Of a stretch of 64,000 nucleotides of DNA, positions 16,748 through 25,005 are shown piece after piece. The stretch covers positions 1 through 64,000 of the forward strand of contig NZ_CAJTQC010000014.1 in assembly GCF_910578445.1 (NCBI RefSeq), read 5' to 3'. This DNA comes from an uncultured Duncaniella sp. (GTDB lineage: Bacteria > Bacteroidota > Bacteroidia > Bacteroidales > Muribaculaceae). Each line of letters starts with the position of its first letter. Position 1 is the stretch's first letter. The position numbers and the translations under genes are program-made. The notes beneath the pieces were generated by a model. It saw nothing but the letters and a program-made list of their open reading frames with translations, made no database searches and had not been told where the DNA came from.

Positions 16748-17002
16748 TTATTTCTTCTTGCGGTTGCCATAACGGCTCATGAACTTGTCCACACGACCGG
16801 CGGTGTCAACGAGCTTCTGCTTACCGGTAAAGAAGGGGTGAGATGAGCTGGTGATTTCAAGCTTGACCAGAGGATAGGTCACGCCGTCAACTTCAATAGT
16901 TTCCTTTGAGGCGATGGTTGAACGAGTGATGAAGATTTCGTCGTTCGACATGTCCTTGAATACTACTTCGCGGTAGTTGGAAGGATGGAGATCTGCTTTC
17001 AT
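16748..17002 (-). CDS. rpmE2: 50S ribosomal protein L31, type B
   Basis: Protein of 84 residues from the ATG at 17000-17002. A longer reading would run through the promoter. It has the type B L31 pattern MKADLHPSNYREVVFKDMS, SSSHPFFTGKQKLVDTAGRVDKFMSRYGN, and lacks the four zinc-binding cysteines of type A L31. In many bacteria the zinc-free paralogue replaces the zinc form when zinc is scarce; whether a type A copy exists in this genome cannot be seen here. It is transcribed alone from a promoter at 17078-17108. No Zur operator could be recognised with confidence. Confidence 0.93.
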   Translation of the reverse strand: MKADLHPSNYREVVFKDMSNDEIFITRSTIASKETIEVDGVTYPLVKLEITSSSHPFFTGKQKLVDTAGRVDKFMSRYGNRKKK

Positions 17003-17077
17003 TTTCTTATCTGGAGTTTTTATTGTCAAAGTTACCGAAATTGCGCTGGTAGGACGCATAAATTCGTAATGGCGGTG

Positions 17078-17108
17078 CAAAGGTATGGATTTTAATCGAT
17101 TTATCAAA
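17078..17108 (-). promoter_or_regulatory. Promoter of rpmE2
   Basis: Minus strand TTTG (17105-17108), 19-base spacer, TACCTTTG (17078-17085). The TSS would lie near 17071, which excludes the longer rpmE2 reading. Confidence 0.7.
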
Positions 17109-17125
17109 ACTCTAAGCCATATTTT

Positions 17126-20038
17126 TTACTCACTTACGTAGAAATCAATCAGATTCGACAACGCCTGTTGACAGGCCGGACAGAACACAGGCCATGCGTT
17201 GTCACGCATCCTGCATCTGTCGGCAGGGCGGTAGACTCCTTTGAACGTGTACCCTCCCCCTTCATACACACCGACAGGATGCTTCTTAGCCTCCGAAACA
17301 GGTGTCGGGACAGGAGTGCCATCAGGAATCTGCGATTTCCATTTGCTGTCAAAATCCACAAGAGTGGTGATGTTCGGCTCCCACGGTTCGATATCCTTCG
17401 GATAGCTTTCATCCATGATGTCGCCCTCGTAGAAATACTCATCGGCAAGACCGCCGAAACTATGACCGAACTCATGTACAACCACCGGCCTGAAATCTTT
17501 ATGGCGCGATGTTGTCAGAGTGTAACTGTTATAGATGCCACCACCACCGTATTCATCGGTATTCGCAAGAATGATGATATGCTCGTAGGGTATCCCGGCA
17601 ATCGCATCGTGGATGTCCTTTACATGCAGAGTGGTCAGATAGCGGTCTGAATAGAACGTTGAGAAATTTGACGAGAATGCTGTCGACTTCCACTTTCCGA
17701 AACGCGGGACACTCACTCCGGAATCATCCGACGGCGTGGCCACAGCGACAAAATTGAACTTCGAAGCCTTGCTTTTGAACGGTTCATGCGACAGGATAGC
17801 CTCGACAGCTATTCCGGCATGACGGTAGAAACTGTCCATTTCTTCCTTAGTATATCCTTCGGCAAGAATCGCCACATCAATGACCACATCACTATCGCCA
17901 CCTTTATGTATGTAGCGGTAATCAGGCAATTTACCGTGACCTTTCTTTGCGACGAGAATATCTTTCGGGTCGAAACGATGCTTCATCGAAGCCATAGATT
18001 CATGCCTGTTATCAAGCAGGTCGATATAAATAACGGCCGGTTCTTTCGGATAAGGGACAAGCACACAGTGCTCGAATGATTTTGGGGTCGCCGCAGCCTC
18101 TTCGGTCGAAAGCCATTCATGGTAGAGCGATGAGAATGAAGTGCGGTAGATTGTATCGCCCGTCGCCTCCGAACACACTGTCACAACCCCTGCCCCCTGA
18201 AGCGGCAGAGCCGAAAGATTGTATCGGCGGCCGGCCCAGCCGTCGATGGACGACTGCCCTGATAGATGCACTCCGCGCGTCCCTTCGGTATCTGCCGAAA
18301 ACAGATAGTCGAGCCGGAGAGTCCTGTTCTCAAAGTTACGGTCAAAGCCAAGCGATGAAAATTCCTTCGTTCCGCCCATTACTTTTCCGCCGGCCATGCC
18401 TGCTTCCATTATCGGCGACACAAGAGAATTCATATACTCCTCAAGATTAGTGTAGCCTGATGCCGCCAGCTCTTTGCCGTCAGCCGGATTTTTAGGATTC
18501 AGCCCATGTGATTTTTCCCAGACATCCGGAATGCCGTCGCCGTCGCTATCGCGCGGAGCTTTTGCGCTCTTCAGCTCAGGCCACGCCCGCGATCCGTCGG
18601 GATAGACAACCTCGTCTTGCGAGTCGATTATCCCACGGTTGCCAAACGACGCTTTTCCATTGCGCGTGTCGTTGACAACAATCTCATCATACGCGTCACG
18701 GCTGAGCGAAGCCCCGGCATAGGCAAGGACCAGTTCATAGGCCTTCTCGGCCGAATGCGTCGTAGTCTGCTCATAAGGCATCGGCGACCGGAGCTGAATG
18801 TCACGCTCGATACTTTCATCCCAATATCCGTCAAACTCCCCGGGCTTTATCTGGTCAAGCACACCGAGTTTCCAGTTGTCTTCACCGACGGCTGCTATTT
18901 CATGATTGACATTGCCCCTCACATAGAAGCGCCCCCATTTATGAAGCATGCGCGACCAAGTGTTCCACCCGATGCCGAGTTTACGACCTTCAACGTCTAT
19001 AGTGTTATCCGTCATGTCGATATCGAATGTCCTGTCGGATATGACAATCTGGTTCTTACCTCCTGACACACCGCCGGTCCTTATGCCCTTGAAGTCACCG
19101 GGAGTGACGGATGTGCCGAAATAGCTGTTATAGTCTTCAGCAAGACGGCGTGTATTGAGACAATAACGCACCGTGCGGATTCCGGGACTTGCTATACGCT
19201 CAGGCATGAGGTTTGATGTCACTCCCGGGCGGAAATAATTGTTGACGATATTGACCGTCATCCCCTCGCCGCCGTAACACCCGTTAGAACCGTAGTTATA
19301 GATGACATTGTTACGCAGATCCATCCTTTCGTCTGTCTGAGTGTGAGGGCTCGGGCCGAGACGCGGAGTGCGCGATGTATGATTTGCCATAAGATTATGG
19401 TGGTAGCTTGCTCCGCTTCCGCCCCAGTTACCTCCATAACCGTGGGGGCCCTTCTTATGACCGCTGTTGTGAAGGCTGTGGGATGCGATGCACCACTGGA
19501 CGGTGCAATCCGTCATTCCATAGACAGAGATACACTCGTCAATGCTCCAGCTGACCGAACAATGGTCGACCATTACATTACGGTGTCCGCTTCCGCCAAG
19601 ACCATCACCTTCGTGGTGTGCCACCTGCCTGTCTCCGAGACGGAAACGCATGAAGCGTACAATCACATTGTCGGCCTGAATTAAAAACGGATAATCGGCA
19701 ATGCAGATTCCATCGCCGGGAGCAGTCTGGCCGGCAATCGTGACATCGGGATTTTCAAGTCGCAATTGCGACTTGAGAAAAATAGTGCCGGAAACGTCGA
19801 AAACTATGGTTCTCGGACCGGTCTGGTTACAGGCATATCGAAATGAACCGGGGAGCTCATTGTCGTCAAGCGTGGTCACATGATATACATCCCCTCCACG
19901 TCCGCCGGTCGTGTAACGGCCGAAACCTTCAGCACCCGGAAATGACGGGACAGCGGCTGCCGCAAGACTCCCTGCCGAAACAGCTGACACCGACAGCAGC
20001 CCCACTGCGATTGAAGTAAAAAAATTTTTCACTATCAT
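17126..20038 (-). CDS. Pectate-lyase-like protein fused to an M64 (IgA protease family) metallopeptidase
   Basis: Secreted protein of 970 residues with a signal peptide at about 1-29. Residues 33-550 match the pectate lyase-like beta-helix family (FPGAEGFGRYTTGGRGG ... TIAGQTAPGDGICI ... VMVDHCSVSWSIDE), ending in a calcium-type repeat DSDGDGIPDVWE at about 497-508. Residues from about 565-705 resemble the M64 N-terminal domain, and 715-970 the M64 peptidase itself, with zinc motif HEFGHSFGGLADEY starting at His855 and a Cys-rich end (CRMRDN...FCPACQQAL). The frame is continuous throughout. M64 proteins of Bacteroides are usually separate. The product would combine glycan cleavage with proteolysis, possibly on pectin- or glycoprotein-type substrates (inference). 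Confidence 0.8.
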   Translation of the reverse strand: MIVKNFFTSIAVGLLSVSAVSAGSLAAAAVPSFPGAEGFGRYTTGGRGGDVYHVTTLDDNELPGSFRYACNQTGPRTIVFDVSGTIFLKSQLRLENPDVTIAGQTAPGDGICIADYPFLIQADNVIVRFMRFRLGDRQVAHHEGDGLGGSGHRNVMVDHCSVSWSIDECISVYGMTDCTVQWCIASHSLHNSGHKKGPHGYGGNWGGSGASYHHNLMANHTSRTPRLGPSPHTQTDERMDLRNNVIYNYGSNGCYGGEGMTVNIVNNYFRPGVTSNLMPERIASPGIRTVRYCLNTRRLAEDYNSYFGTSVTPGDFKGIRTGGVSGGKNQIVISDRTFDIDMTDNTIDVEGRKLGIGWNTWSRMLHKWGRFYVRGNVNHEIAAVGEDNWKLGVLDQIKPGEFDGYWDESIERDIQLRSPMPYEQTTTHSAEKAYELVLAYAGASLSRDAYDEIVVNDTRNGKASFGNRGIIDSQDEVVYPDGSRAWPELKSAKAPRDSDGDGIPDVWEKSHGLNPKNPADGKELAASGYTNLEEYMNSLVSPIMEAGMAGGKVMGGTKEFSSLGFDRNFENRTLRLDYLFSADTEGTRGVHLSGQSSIDGWAGRRYNLSALPLQGAGVVTVCSEATGDTIYRTSFSSLYHEWLSTEEAAATPKSFEHCVLVPYPKEPAVIYIDLLDNRHESMASMKHRFDPKDILVAKKGHGKLPDYRYIHKGGDSDVVIDVAILAEGYTKEEMDSFYRHAGIAVEAILSHEPFKSKASKFNFVAVATPSDDSGVSVPRFGKWKSTAFSSNFSTFYSDRYLTTLHVKDIHDAIAGIPYEHIIILANTDEYGGGGIYNSYTLTTSRHKDFRPVVVHEFGHSFGGLADEYFYEGDIMDESYPKDIEPWEPNITTLVDFDSKWKSQIPDGTPVPTPVSEAKKHPVGVYEGGGYTFKGVYRPADRCRMRDNAWPVFCPACQQALSNLIDFYVSE

Positions 20039-20060
20039 ATCTTATAACGTGATTATATCA

Positions 20061-20097
20061 GTAAAAGCGGAAGATTTTGTATCTCTCCCGCTTTTAC
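20061..20097 (-). terminator. Hairpin between the two pectate lyase genes
   Basis: GTAAAAGCGG (20061-20070) pairs with CCGCTTTTAC (20088-20097). No U-tract follows on the minus strand, so it may be a weak terminator or an mRNA-processing hairpin between two cotranscribed genes. Confidence 0.4.
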
Positions 20098-20115
20098 CAT
20101 CAGATTACTTTGTTT

Positions 20116-22470
20116 TCAACGAACGATGAACTTCTTACCGTCACGGATATATACTCCGGGGAGAAGCGGTTCGCGGACTTCGACTCCCATGATATTGTAA
20201 ATCTTTCCATTGCCGACAGCAGAATCGACCACTATATCCTCAATGCCACTCTTATCGGCATTAGTGCCCTTAACGCGTATCTTCAACACTGATTCAACCG
20301 CACCAAATCTGACTGCAATTTTATTCATCGGCTCTGACAGCGTAACGGTGTGCACGGCCGCCGGGTTTGAATTTACTGGGAAGGTATATTGCATAGCGTC
20401 AAACTGCGTATCACCGATCGACATGATGTAGCTTGAAGTCTCATCCTTGGCGTTGGACCAGCCCTCGAATGTAAGCTCAGTTGCAACCTTTCCTTCCGGC
20501 AATTTTATGGTCCAAGTGTCGTTACGGGCAAACTTTATATATTCAGCGGTTACGCCTGAACCATGATTGTAGGTACGAGAACCGTTGCTACAGTCAATCT
20601 CTATCTCGGGTCCAAACTTGAATGGCAGAGGACTCTCCTTATGTATCATACCAGACTCCTGAGCTGTAAGATCGGAAATCTCCCATTCAAACACTTCGCC
20701 GGGAATAACGGTAGGATCATCAACCGACGGATTATAGACGGGAAGTTCTACCGCATCATCCGCAAACGTCAGCTCTCCGTTAAGCATCTTACCGTTAGCG
20801 TTTCCGCCTTCCATGATATGCGCTACGAGAGAATTGAGATAGACTTCAAGATTGGTATATCCGCTTGAAGTGACCTTAGCACCATCATCAGCGTCATCCG
20901 GGTTAAGACCGTTGGCTTCTTCCCACGCGTCAGGAATACCGTCGCCATCGCGGTCGGCAAGAGCCTCAGCCGATTTAAGCACCGGGAGCACACCGTCAAG
21001 TTCCGTACCTTCAGGATAAGTGATATCATTAGGTGTGTTGATGAAGCCCTTGTCAAGACCGGAGCCTGTTCCTGAAGCGGCGACATTGTTCTTCGCATCA
21101 TTGACAATCATTTCATCAAGCGCGTCACGCCTCAGCGACGCACCGGCATAGGCCAACACATTTTTATAAGCATCATCAGCCGAATGTGTAGTCGTATAGA
21201 CATATTCAATCGGGAGGTCACGCTTCATGTTCTGCTTGGTGTTTTCCCATGAAGCATTGTCGCTACACATTTCCCAGCGTGAAATCTGATTATACATACC
21301 ATTGGCCCAGTTATCTTCGTAGACCTTCGACTGATTGCGGTTGCTGTTTCCATCGACATAGTAAGTACCGACAAGGTGAAGCGCGGGATAGTAGCTGTTC
21401 CAGAAAATTGAAATACTCTTGTCGTCTACCGTAATCTTGTTGTCATCGGAGATTTCGTAACGCTTTCCTGATATGGAAATATGCGGTTTACCGTTGACAA
21501 ACGATCCTGTCAGATTACTTTTGGTTATCTTTGTGCCCATAGCATTGTTGTAGGCAGTTGCGATTTTGTCTTTATCAAGACAATAATCCACAGTACGGAT
21601 GCCCACCGACGCGATGCGCGATTCCTTTGTCTTGCCCGAATATTTGTTACCGGGCCCGGGCTGATAGTAATTGTTGACGATATTCACGTTCATGCCTTCA
21701 CCGCCATAACAACTTTCGCCTGAATAGTTGAACATAACGTTGTTGCGCATGTCCATCACCTCATTGAGCTGAGTGGTCGGGCGCGGGCCGAGGCGTGGCG
21801 AACGCGATGTGTGATGTGCAAGAAGATTGTGGTGATACGAACCGTACTCACCGCCCCAGTTGCCTCCATAGCCATGACCACCCTTGCTGTGGCCTGAGTT
21901 TACAAGGCTTTGTGAGACTATACACCACTGGACTGTGGTGTTGCTCGTCCCGCTGAACGACAGACATTCATCAATGCTCCAGCTGACCGAACAGTGGTCA
22001 ACCATGATATTTTTCTGGTCAAGCGAACCAAGCGCATCCCAGCCGTCAGCGCCGTTGAGCGTTACATTCTTGTTGCCAAGGCGGAAACGGACAAAGCGAA
22101 TGATAACGTTGTCAGCCTTGATGCTGAATGGATAGTCGGTGATACAGATACCATCGCCCGGGGCTGTCTGTCCGGCGATAGTCACATTGCCGCTTCTTAA
22201 ATTCAATGCCGAGGTCAGATGGATATTACCCGACACATCAAAGACGATTGTGCGTGCCCCCGACTGATTGCAGGCATAGCGGAATGAACCGGGCTTATTG
22301 TTGTCTTCAAGAGTGGTTACATGATAAACCTTGCCGCCACGTCCGCCGGTGGTGTAACGGCCATACCCCTCCGCACCCGGAAAGGATTCAAGCTTGTCGA
22401 TGGTAGCCGGAGATGCGCTGCCTACAGCACACACCGTTGCAAGCATCGAACTGAGTAATACATGTTTCAT
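20116..22470 (-). CDS. Secreted pectate-lyase-like protein with sorting-like C-terminus
   Basis: Protein of 784 residues with a signal peptide at about 1-20. The N-terminal 540 residues are paralogous to those of the next gene on this strand, with the same beta-helix motifs (FPGAEGYGRYTTGGRGG, VDHCSVSWSIDE, GGHGYGGNWGG) and the calcium-like DRDGDGIPDAWEE. From about 590 to 740 a beta-sandwich-like domain of unknown family replaces the M64 part. The last 35 residues (KIYNIMGVEVREPLLPGVYI) look like the C-terminal sorting tails of Bacteroidales surface proteins. It probably cleaves or binds pectic glycans at the cell surface. It has a good promoter and appears to be the first gene of a two-gene unit. 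Confidence 0.82.
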   Translation of the reverse strand: MKHVLLSSMLATVCAVGSASPATIDKLESFPGAEGYGRYTTGGRGGKVYHVTTLEDNNKPGSFRYACNQSGARTIVFDVSGNIHLTSALNLRSGNVTIAGQTAPGDGICITDYPFSIKADNVIIRFVRFRLGNKNVTLNGADGWDALGSLDQKNIMVDHCSVSWSIDECLSFSGTSNTTVQWCIVSQSLVNSGHSKGGHGYGGNWGGEYGSYHHNLLAHHTSRSPRLGPRPTTQLNEVMDMRNNVMFNYSGESCYGGEGMNVNIVNNYYQPGPGNKYSGKTKESRIASVGIRTVDYCLDKDKIATAYNNAMGTKITKSNLTGSFVNGKPHISISGKRYEISDDNKITVDDKSISIFWNSYYPALHLVGTYYVDGNSNRNQSKVYEDNWANGMYNQISRWEMCSDNASWENTKQNMKRDLPIEYVYTTTHSADDAYKNVLAYAGASLRRDALDEMIVNDAKNNVAASGTGSGLDKGFINTPNDITYPEGTELDGVLPVLKSAEALADRDGDGIPDAWEEANGLNPDDADDGAKVTSSGYTNLEVYLNSLVAHIMEGGNANGKMLNGELTFADDAVELPVYNPSVDDPTVIPGEVFEWEISDLTAQESGMIHKESPLPFKFGPEIEIDCSNGSRTYNHGSGVTAEYIKFARNDTWTIKLPEGKVATELTFEGWSNAKDETSSYIMSIGDTQFDAMQYTFPVNSNPAAVHTVTLSEPMNKIAVRFGAVESVLKIRVKGTNADKSGIEDIVVDSAVGNGKIYNIMGVEVREPLLPGVYIRDGKKFIVR

Positions 22471-22558
22471 AAATGAACTGAATATGGTATTAATTTTTAA
22501 GTTTCAAATATTAGTATCAGCGTATGGATTAAATATAGATTAAGTTACTAACAGTATG

Positions 22559-22590
22559 CAAATATACGGTTTTTCTGACTAATAATCAAA
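22559..22590 (-). promoter_or_regulatory. Promoter of the pectate-lyase pair
   Basis: Minus strand TTTG (22587-22590), 20-base spacer, TATATTTG (22559-22566). The leader is about 80 A/T-rich bases. Confidence 0.6.
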
Positions 22591-22680
22591 ACGTGCATGT
22601 CGCTATTGACGGTAATTCACTACAAAACCGTAAAATTTGAAATAAAAAAACTATGACTATATATGAATCCGACACAAAAG

Positions 22681-22719
22681 CCCGTGACCGCCGGGTGAAA
22701 AAACGCCGGCGGTCACGGG
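22681..22719 (-). terminator. Terminator after pyrF
   Basis: Perfect 14-base arms CCCGTGACCGCCGG (22681-22694) and complement (22706-22719). On the minus strand CTTTTGTG follows. Confidence 0.8.
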
Positions 22720-22754
22720 GCTGTATGAATTTCCCAATCGTAATGCCTACGAGC

Positions 22755-23585
22755 TTAAATCACACCGTAGGTCGAGAGAAGTATGGTCATGTGGTCACGG
22801 AGCTTACGCGCTTCGGCAGCGGCGGCCTCGGCGAAATCCTCGCCTTTGGAGGCATAGATGATTCCTCGCGAAGAGTTGACGAGCAGACCGCATTCATGTG
22901 TGATGCCCCACTTTGCCACTTCTTCAAGGCTGCCACCCTGAGCGCCAACGCCGGGAACAAGCAGGAAACTTGACGGAGCGACACGTCGCACTTCAGCGAA
23001 CATCGCACCCTGAGTAGCACCTACGACAAACATAAGGTTGTCAGGTGTGCCCCACTTCTGCGCTGTCTCAAGCACATGTTCGAAAAGACGTGTGCCGGTC
23101 ATGTCTGTGCGGAACTGGAAATCATGGCTTCCGGGATTGGAAGTGAGCGCAAGAAGTATGACCCACTTGCCATCATAATCCATAAAAGGCTTCACACTGT
23201 CAAAACCCATGTATGGAGCGACGGTTATGGCGTCCACGCCCATATTTTCAAAAAACGCCCGTGCGTAGAGCGACGAGGTATTGCCTATGTCGCCTCGCTT
23301 CGCATCAGCTATTATAAACTGGTCGGGATAGTTTTCACGGAGGTATCTGACAGTACGGTCAAGAGCCTTCCAGCCGTCAACGCCGAGACTTTCATAAAAA
23401 GCGGTGTTCGGCTTGTAGGCTACGCAGTAGGGAGCGGTAGCATCAATGATAGCCTTGTTGAATGCGAAAATCGGATCTTCCTCTTTCAGAAGATGTTCTG
23501 GGATTTTCTTTATGTCCGTATCGAGACCGACACAGAGGAAAGAACCTTTTTTCTTAATCTGTTCAATGATTTGCTCGCGATTCAT
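22755..23585 (-). CDS. pyrF: Orotidine 5'-phosphate decarboxylase
   Basis: Protein of 276 residues that converts OMP to UMP, the last step of de novo pyrimidine synthesis. It belongs to the longer subfamily 2 of the TIM-barrel enzyme. The N-terminal CVGLDTD and the catalytic region FIIADAKRGDIGNTSSLYA, with the Asp/Lys charge network, are clear. The phosphate-binding end reads LLVNSSRGIIYAS. It follows prfA by 54 bases on the same strand and is probably cotranscribed with it; this prfA-pyrF pairing is common in Bacteroidetes. Confidence 0.95.
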   Translation of the reverse strand: MNREQIIEQIKKKGSFLCVGLDTDIKKIPEHLLKEEDPIFAFNKAIIDATAPYCVAYKPNTAFYESLGVDGWKALDRTVRYLRENYPDQFIIADAKRGDIGNTSSLYARAFFENMGVDAITVAPYMGFDSVKPFMDYDGKWVILLALTSNPGSHDFQFRTDMTGTRLFEHVLETAQKWGTPDNLMFVVGATQGAMFAEVRRVAPSSFLLVPGVGAQGGSLEEVAKWGITHECGLLVNSSRGIIYASKGEDFAEAAAAEARKLRDHMTILLSTYGVI

Positions 23586-23639
23586 ATATTTTTATTGATA
23601 TTATTGTTCTTTGTTGATGATATGGCACGGAGACTCGTC

Positions 23640-24749
23640 TCAGAGCTCTGCCGCCTTAAGTTTCTCGGCGTTTTCAGCAATTGTCAGCTGGTCGATCACA
23701 TCCTGAATCTCCCCGTCCATGAAGGCCTGAAGATTATATATGGTATAGTTGATGCGATGGTCGGTGATGCGGCCCTGCGGATAATTATAGGTGCGTATTT
23801 TTGCCGAACGGTCTCCAGTTGACACCAGTGTTTTTCGGCGCGAAGCTATATCGTCGATATATTTCTGATGTTCCTTGTCGTAAATGAAGGTGCGGAGTCG
23901 GCTGAGCGCGCGCTCCTTGTTCTTTGGCTGGTCGCGGGTCTCGGTACACTCGATGAGAATCTCCTCGCTTTCGCCTGTGTTCGGATTACGCCACATGTAG
24001 CGCAGACGCACACCGGATTCCACCTTGTTCACATTCTGACCGCCTGCTCCGCCCGAACGGAAGGTATCCCATTTGATTTCGCCTTCATTGATTTCCACAT
24101 CGAATGCCTCGGCTTCTGGGAGGACAGCGACCGTGGCGGCCGATGTGTGTACACGTCCCTGAGTCTCAGTAGCCGGAACGCGCTGCACTCGATGGACACC
24201 ACTTTCGTATTTCATCGTCCCATAGACGTTGTCGCCGGTGACAGCCATTACGATTTCCTTGAAACCGCCGGCCGCACCTTCGCTGAAACTTGTGACAGCA
24301 ACACTCCAGCCTTTCGACTCGCAGTATTTCACATACATCTTATATAAATCGCCGGCAAATATGGCAGCTTCGTCGCCACCTGTTCCGCCACGGATTTCAA
24401 CGATTGCGTTTTTAGCATCCTCCGGATCTGCCGGAATCAGAAGCAGCTTGATTTCCTCTTCAATAGCCGGAAGCGCCCCGGTAGCTGAGTCAAGCTCCTC
24501 CTTGGCCATGTCGCGGAGTTCCGCGTCGCTTTCCGAAGCAAGCACTTCGCGAGCCTCTTCGATATTGCCGAGCAACGAACGGTAGTGACGTGTGACAGCC
24601 GTAAGTTTTTCAAGATCCTTATATTCCTTGGTCAGACGGACATAGCGTTTCATATCCTGAATTACCGAAGGGTCGGTGATAAGCGTGCCCACTTCTTCAA
24701 AGCGGGCCTCGATTCCATCAAGACGTGACAATAGGGAGTTTTCTGCCAT
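23640..24749 (-). CDS. prfA: Peptide chain release factor 1
   Basis: Protein of 369 residues that reads UAA and UAG stop codons. The catalytic GGQ lies in SGGAGGQNVNKVES, where the glutamine is the substrate for PrmC methylation. The stop-codon recognition tripeptide is PAT in RVPATETQGRVHTSA, which marks RF1 rather than RF2 (SPF). Length matches the family. It is divergent from thrA. A TAAATTTG -7 box sits at 24778-24785 on the minus strand with no good -33 partner. The presence of RF1 agrees with normal use of UAA and UAG as stops in this genome. Confidence 0.96.
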   Translation of the reverse strand: MAENSLLSRLDGIEARFEEVGTLITDPSVIQDMKRYVRLTKEYKDLEKLTAVTRHYRSLLGNIEEAREVLASESDAELRDMAKEELDSATGALPAIEEEIKLLLIPADPEDAKNAIVEIRGGTGGDEAAIFAGDLYKMYVKYCESKGWSVAVTSFSEGAAGGFKEIVMAVTGDNVYGTMKYESGVHRVQRVPATETQGRVHTSAATVAVLPEAEAFDVEINEGEIKWDTFRSGGAGGQNVNKVESGVRLRYMWRNPNTGESEEILIECTETRDQPKNKERALSRLRTFIYDKEHQKYIDDIASRRKTLVSTGDRSAKIRTYNYPQGRITDHRINYTIYNLQAFMDGEIQDVIDQLTIAENAEKLKAAEL

Positions 24750-24900
24750 ACAGATTTAAGAGCATGTTTTGAACGTGCAAATTTACGAAATTTTCCCGAC
24801 ATATACCGACTTATACTCCATAAAACCTCACTCCGGGATGTCGGTAGCAATAATTTTTCAGTTTTCAGGCCGTTTTTACTTAATAATTTTCTTAAAAACA

Positions 24901-24931
24901 TTGTCTTCAATAATAAATTTGAGTAATTTTG
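24901..24931 (+). promoter_or_regulatory. Promoter of the threonine operon
   Basis: TTG (24901-24903), 20-base spacer, TAATTTTG (24924-24931). The stretch ATTTGAGTAATTTTG is identical to that at the DUF1460 promoter. The leader of about 70 bases holds a CCGTCGCGACGG palindrome (24970-24981) but no Thr/Ile-rich leader peptide. Confidence 0.55.
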
Positions 24932-25005
24932 CCCCTCAAATTAAACAACTGTTTGTAAAGTTAAGTCTACCGTCGCGACGGCCGACACAATTCTCACCAA
25001 AACCA

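Noticed and set aside
24932..25005. Threonine attenuator upstream of thrA
   Set aside because: No short ORF with Thr or Ile codons and no terminator with a T-tract; only the palindrome CCGTCGCGACGG, which has no U-run after it.
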